A stretch of DNA of 64,000 nt from Lepas anatifera (Eukaryota; Arthropoda; Thecostraca; Lepadidae): contig JAOTON010001373.1 of assembly GCA_034440635.1 (NCBI GenBank), positions 1-64,000 of the forward strand, written 5' to 3'. Of this stretch, positions 59,662 to 64,000 are shown piece by piece. Both the position numbers and the translations under genes were made by a program. Below the pieces are notes generated by a model. It was not told where the DNA came from and made no database searches. It worked only from the letters and a program-made list of their open reading frames with translations. Within the stretch, counting starts at the first letter, position 1, and each line of letters opens with the position of its first letter.

Positions 59662-62021
59662 CATGGCAATGCTACCTTGACTGATATTTGGTACCATTAT
59701 AACTATTAGTGACAGACGATACAAATTAGTGACAAACAATTTACCCTTACTCACTCGCGTTATTTCACAGCTAAGTTGGATATGGGTAGGTAACCACATC
59801 GGCAACGAAATTGACCCTTATAAAGCCATGAGAAAAAGGTACTCTAAATTGCGATGACATGCGAACAGTCATATTCATTCTCTTATATGAATGTGATCAT
59901 TTATTTTGAACAAAATTAGAAAAAATTAAAGTCTATATCAAGATTCATAGTGAAATTACTCCGCATAAGATAGAAACTCAACTGCTTACGTTGTACTTAA
60001 GGACCCGTTTCACTGAATTAGAGATGGTCTGGTAGACAGGCCGGCAACGAAAATTACGATTAGGGACCACCAGGTCGCCACTTGGGTAACCACATAGTTT
60101 TGCGTTTCTGGCGCGCCAGTAGCGAGAAGAAAACAGTCAGAAATACGTGTTTGAGCTGCTGTGTGGTGGGTGTGGGCTTGGTACGGGAATTCGGAGATGA
60201 TGTCGAGGTGGTTGGTATGATATGAGGCTGTAGATTTGGACCTAAATCAGAATAGGTTTTGTTGCCAGTAGTAAACCCACTACCAATTCTTATATATTAT
60301 GCCGCAGCCAGAGAAACGTAGGACAAAATGAAGTCTGCCAGATTTCAAAAGCCCAGCAGAGTTGTGTGGTTTTGAGGGTGTCAATTAGAACACACATTTC
60401 AATCAAGTGCATGCGAGATATCCAAACCGTAGACCTGCGGAAATGAGAGTTGCAAGTTCTAGCTTTGTACCTAGAAAAATATATGCTGTTTGGTGCCCAT
60501 GAAGTCAGGTAACCTGCAGGTAGCTTTCTTTGGCGCCTACCTAAATCAATTTTATCAAATCAAGCTTAAAAAAATTGTGATGATTCCACAACAGTTCTTA
60601 TTGAGCAAGTGAATGTGGTGATGGTGATTAATTTGTTTCAATCTTTTCAGGATTTGCTGGATGATGGTTGTGGTATTAGGAGGTAATTTTCCTCCGGCTG
60701 AATACCTATATTTGGTTGCAGGCATTGGAGATATTCAAATTATATATATTCTTTTAAAAAAAGTTAATTAATGTATCCTTCAAGTAACTTAAGTCTCAGC
60801 ATGGTGACTACTACAGTAGAATGGTGGTTGTCTGCCATCTTAGCAATGATGATCTAAGCAATGATTGATCATAGCAAGTAGTTGCAGTAAGGGTACTAGA
60901 CTCTGACAGCACATATGACTTTTCATGTATTTTTGTATTAGGTATTTGAGAACATTTTTGACTGATTGATATGCGCAGCTAATGGACACATGCTTGTATT
61001 ACAGCGCACACAACTTGTAATCATTACACATATGCTTAACCTTTCGATGTTTGGAACTAAGATTATGCTAATGTAATTCATGAGTCTTCAAATCACTGTA
61101 AATTTTTATTCCTTTTATACAATCTCTTATTGGGAGCAAATTTTTACTCGCTAAGACATATTTATTGGGGGCAATTTAAAGCCTCAGTTCACGCAAAAGT
61201 TTATTTCACTTCAGGTGGCCATGTTGGCCGCATCAAGGTTATATGGCTAGCCAACCTGAGATGTTCTTGACCTCTCAAATTTTATTATAGTTTTATTCTT
61301 TCTCAGCAGTATATCGTAGCATTGAGGATTTAGGCATGGTACTTTCGAGTGAGGGGGAGGGGGCGTCACGGTTTTCATAGAAAAACGTGAACTGGCAACT
61401 CATTATTGGTAGCAAAGAGCATCTGATACATATTTCCCTTGACATAATGTTACGACGACGCATTAGACTAGGAAAACAAACATACTAATCAAGAAGAGCG
61501 TCTCTTTAATTCGCCCACTCCTGTTCCTGACCCTGCTCTCGGGACCGATGCCTATCGTAATGGTTAGCGGGTTTCCTGGGCCACAGCTGACCCCTGGTAA
61601 TCTACTGGTCATTTGCCTCGCACTCGGGAGAAGTGCACGCCAAAAACCACTTTTCCAAAAGGAGAAATTCGTGAACAAATATCCTGAGTAGGTTTGAAAT
61701 TGCGGCTTAAAGGAATTGGAAAATATGAATCAAGGATTTTTGTCTTATGTGATAGCGGCAAGTCCCCTCAATCTGAACAATATAAATCAATATTTTAGAA
61801 ATACATTTATACTGGAAAACTCCTGAGGTGAACAGCGTTGCACTATTGGGTGTCATGGTTTAACTTGCGATCAATATTATGAGAAAGACGTGACTATTGG
61901 ACAAGGTAAGAGCGCTTCACAAAAGATCAAAGGTCGCAGAAGTCTGTATTATAATAGCAGTGCAAAACTATAACAAGGAAATGAGAAATCAAGTACAAAC
62001 CTGTGCTGAATGAGTAGTAAC
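59662..62021. other. Stretch without a supported gene
   Basis: AT-rich, with no frame of note and no element ends that I could pair. An isolated TTAAAGGA near 61706 resembles the start of a Kolobok-like end but lacks a partner. Confidence 0.4.
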
Positions 62022-62037
62022 TTATAGTGGCATGGAC

Positions 62038-62173
62038 ACCGGTCCGGGTTCAAGTCCCGGCGGAGCCTCTGAATAAGTCGATCTGATCCCAAAAATCCCT
62101 TCCAACAGGGTGAGAGTTGGCGACGCCGTATGACCCTGGCAGTTCGTGCGTCGTTAAACCCCAACAATTACTA
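62038..62173 (+). mobile_element. 5'-truncated SINE
   Basis: It has the same family as 51483 and 58479 but begins inside the tRNA-like head, just before the B-box (ACCGGTCCGGGTTC), and is 136 bp long. A perfect 16-bp duplication TTATAGTGGCATGGAC flanks it (62022-62037, 62174-62189), so truncation happened at insertion, not later. Without the A-box it cannot be an RNA polymerase III template. Confidence 0.85.
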
Positions 62174-62189
62174 TTATAGTGGCATGGAC

Positions 62190-64000
62190 GTAACTTCCAG
62201 TCCCAAAGCCATAGTTTTGGGGGACCGCCTTCAATATATTTTTATGGATCAAGCAGTGCCTAATTATTGACAGGAGAATGGACTTGGTAACTTGTATCGC
62301 CCCCTCCCGGCCCATGTGTGTACCGACCCATCGCGTGTTAATATGACAACGTGTACAGCCGGAAATTACTCATCGCTTAAACCTTGTTTCTTCCAAAGCT
62401 CCTCACGAGGTACATATTCACGTCTAGTGGCGGATCCAGAGGTGGGGGAAAGGTATTTGCCCCAAACGGAAAGCTGGGGACAAAAACTATGTTTTTGCCC
62501 CAAAGCTATTGATGTTTTTGCTCCGAATCTTTTTTAGTTTATAAACAATATTTTGGTGCTTCAACTTTCAACTTCAAACACAACCAGTCAACTTTAGTGT
62601 AAAAATTGGTCCATGGATAGCAAAACAAGCATCCTGTGACCACAGGTTAGTCGTTACTGAGCTTTACTTACCAGAGGATTCTTTTCATCTTCTAGATAGA
62701 CACCCAAGAAACATGCAAACCCAGCGAGGGTTTGCATTGAGGTCTCCATTCCAGGTATCTCTATTCCATGGGTGCAGCTCTGGCTTGAAACATCCAAATG
62801 TTTCCTTGTTGAAAGACATGTTGAGTTAACGTCGAGTGCCACTGTTACGCCAGTCGGAAACCATGTTTTTGTTCTATTTTTATGTCACTATGAGAACAAT
62901 TAATTTATACGACGACGTAGTGATTGCCATATTATAAACTACCTTGCATATTACCTAGTTTTTTTTAAGCAATGTCGAACATTCGTCTGCGCTGCCACGA
63001 GCAGCTTCCATGCGTTTCTTTGAGGATGTGGTGCTCTATGGTTTTTACTTTGGCTCGTCGGTCAAATTCAGCATCAAGGGCATGCCACCACTTCCCCATT
63101 CCCAGGACCGTTCAACAATCATCAGCGGCCAGCAGCTCGGATCCGCTCCATTTGCTGTAAACCAACCGAGGAGGGCCACCCACTATACACCGGAAACAAC
63201 TGGCAACGGTTTAACACGCGCACCGCTGTTCTAATTCACTCGCTGTCGCGTGCGAGACTAATCCCCGCCCCCAGTGCGTTTTGACACCCCGCACTCACAC
63301 TGCATGAGCATCCAGTAAATCATTGGAGAACAAACGGGTTCTCGAGGTGCGTGAAATGTTTCGCCGGCTACCACCCAGGCGAGGTGGCGCCACCCTCCTG
63401 GGGGCGGGTAGCGCGCCGGCGCCGGCGTGTTTTCGTTTTTGTCTGACCTGTATCCAGCAATTAGGGGCACGACAGTTCTTCATTACAGTGGTGAGAAGTG
63501 CGCAGGCGCCGCGGGCAAGGACACCAGATGCCCACGAGCATTGATGGTGCTCCTGTTGGGAAAATGTCGGACATATTTGAGGAGAAATCATGTTATATTT
63601 TTGAAGGGATTTGGAAAAGTTGATTCGCTTATTTACTTGGCTTAAACTTACTGACAATTGCATTTCCTTATCCCTGTGTAATTTACTCAAGCCTTAAAGG
63701 AGAACACCGATCACCGCTCGTTCCCCAGTAAGAAGTGTGCGGTGTCAACATCCATTTTGATCGCTTCATGGAGCATGTACTTCCCGTGACCGAGCCATGC
63801 TACAGGCTCTGTGGAGATCTGGCTGCTGATCATGTATAACCCTTGACTTATGCCCCCAGTATGCGAGTGTTCATACCCCGGCGCGCAAACACAATGGCAG
63901 CAAGCATACAAGAAGTACTCCACAAACACTTCATTGTGCTCGCGCCAAAACACGGTCGGGTGGTCCCTGCGGGGCGCAGATGAGGAATGTCCGCTTCTGC
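62190..64000. other. Stretch without a supported gene
   Basis: Near 62424-62520 there is a left end AGTGGCGGATCCAGAGG of the small MITE group without its right end. A GC-rich patch at 63340-63430 includes the near-palindrome GCGCGCCGGCGCCGGCG. Frames on both strands at 63295-63690 overlap and show no domain. No gene is supported up to the window edge. Confidence 0.4.

Overview
The window reads as intergenic or intronic DNA from an animal nuclear genome, most likely a marine invertebrate. Three things point there. There are no bacterial-type gene clusters: the longest open frames are isolated, unrelated and mostly explained by GC-rich or repetitive DNA. There are abundant animal-type transposable elements. 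There is also a tRNA-Arg(UCU)-derived SINE with a conserved 3' module ending in GTCGTTAAACCCCAAC, which resembles invertebrate SINE cores. I cannot fix the phylum from sequence alone. I found no protein-coding gene I would call with confidence; the only recognisable coding remnant is the C-terminus of a Jockey/CR1-type non-LTR retrotransposon reverse transcriptase.

The real content is a layered transposon landscape, and many elements can be delimited to the base because target-site duplications (TSDs) survive. At 2.9-9.0 kb lie a TTAA-flanked family II element (2904-4103), a CACTA-like element with 3-bp TSDs (4123-5255), a 2.9-kb hAT with GAGTTGAGTC-rich ends (5562-8499) into which a family I TTAA element has jumped (5768-6793), and a Kolobok-like MITE (8581-9029). 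At 12.4-15.3 kb two more family I copies sit in direct orientation. A decayed hAT-like element is at 17.8-18.3 kb and a set of small hAT-like MITEs with GGCGGATCCAG-type ends is scattered at 11.2, 18.7, 26.3, 26.8 and 37.6 kb. From about 20.6 to 23.9 kb the DNA is GC- and CpG-rich, with a 32-bp minisatellite. A 200-bp near-palindrome lies at 28.3-28.5 kb.

At 31.5-35.0 kb a hAT-like element carries, nested inside it, a MITE fragment, a 5'-truncated non-LTR element and a complete 2-kb hAT element (32756-34741). The same 2-kb hAT family recurs in inverted orientation at 49526-51732, where it was itself hit by a full-length SINE. A fourth family I copy is at 42127-43153, a family II relic at about 53.4-54.8 kb, a second Kolobok-like MITE at 56393-57204, and two more clean SINE copies at 58479-58660 and 62038-62173.

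The most distinctive signal is family I. It comprises four ~1.02-kb elements, each flanked by TTAA (one copy has TTGA on one side), with 13-bp inverted repeats, a GGCCATCGATGGCC-centred palindrome next to each end, and one end carrying an extra ~28-bp module that duplicates the terminal repeat. This echoes the asymmetric ends of piggyBac. Its interior is packed with AGGTCA/TGACCT hexamers (19 exact in the copy at 42.1 kb), the nuclear-receptor half-site. The more diverged family II shares both traits, so these may be two branches of one lineage of non-autonomous TTAA elements that spreads dense half-site arrays.
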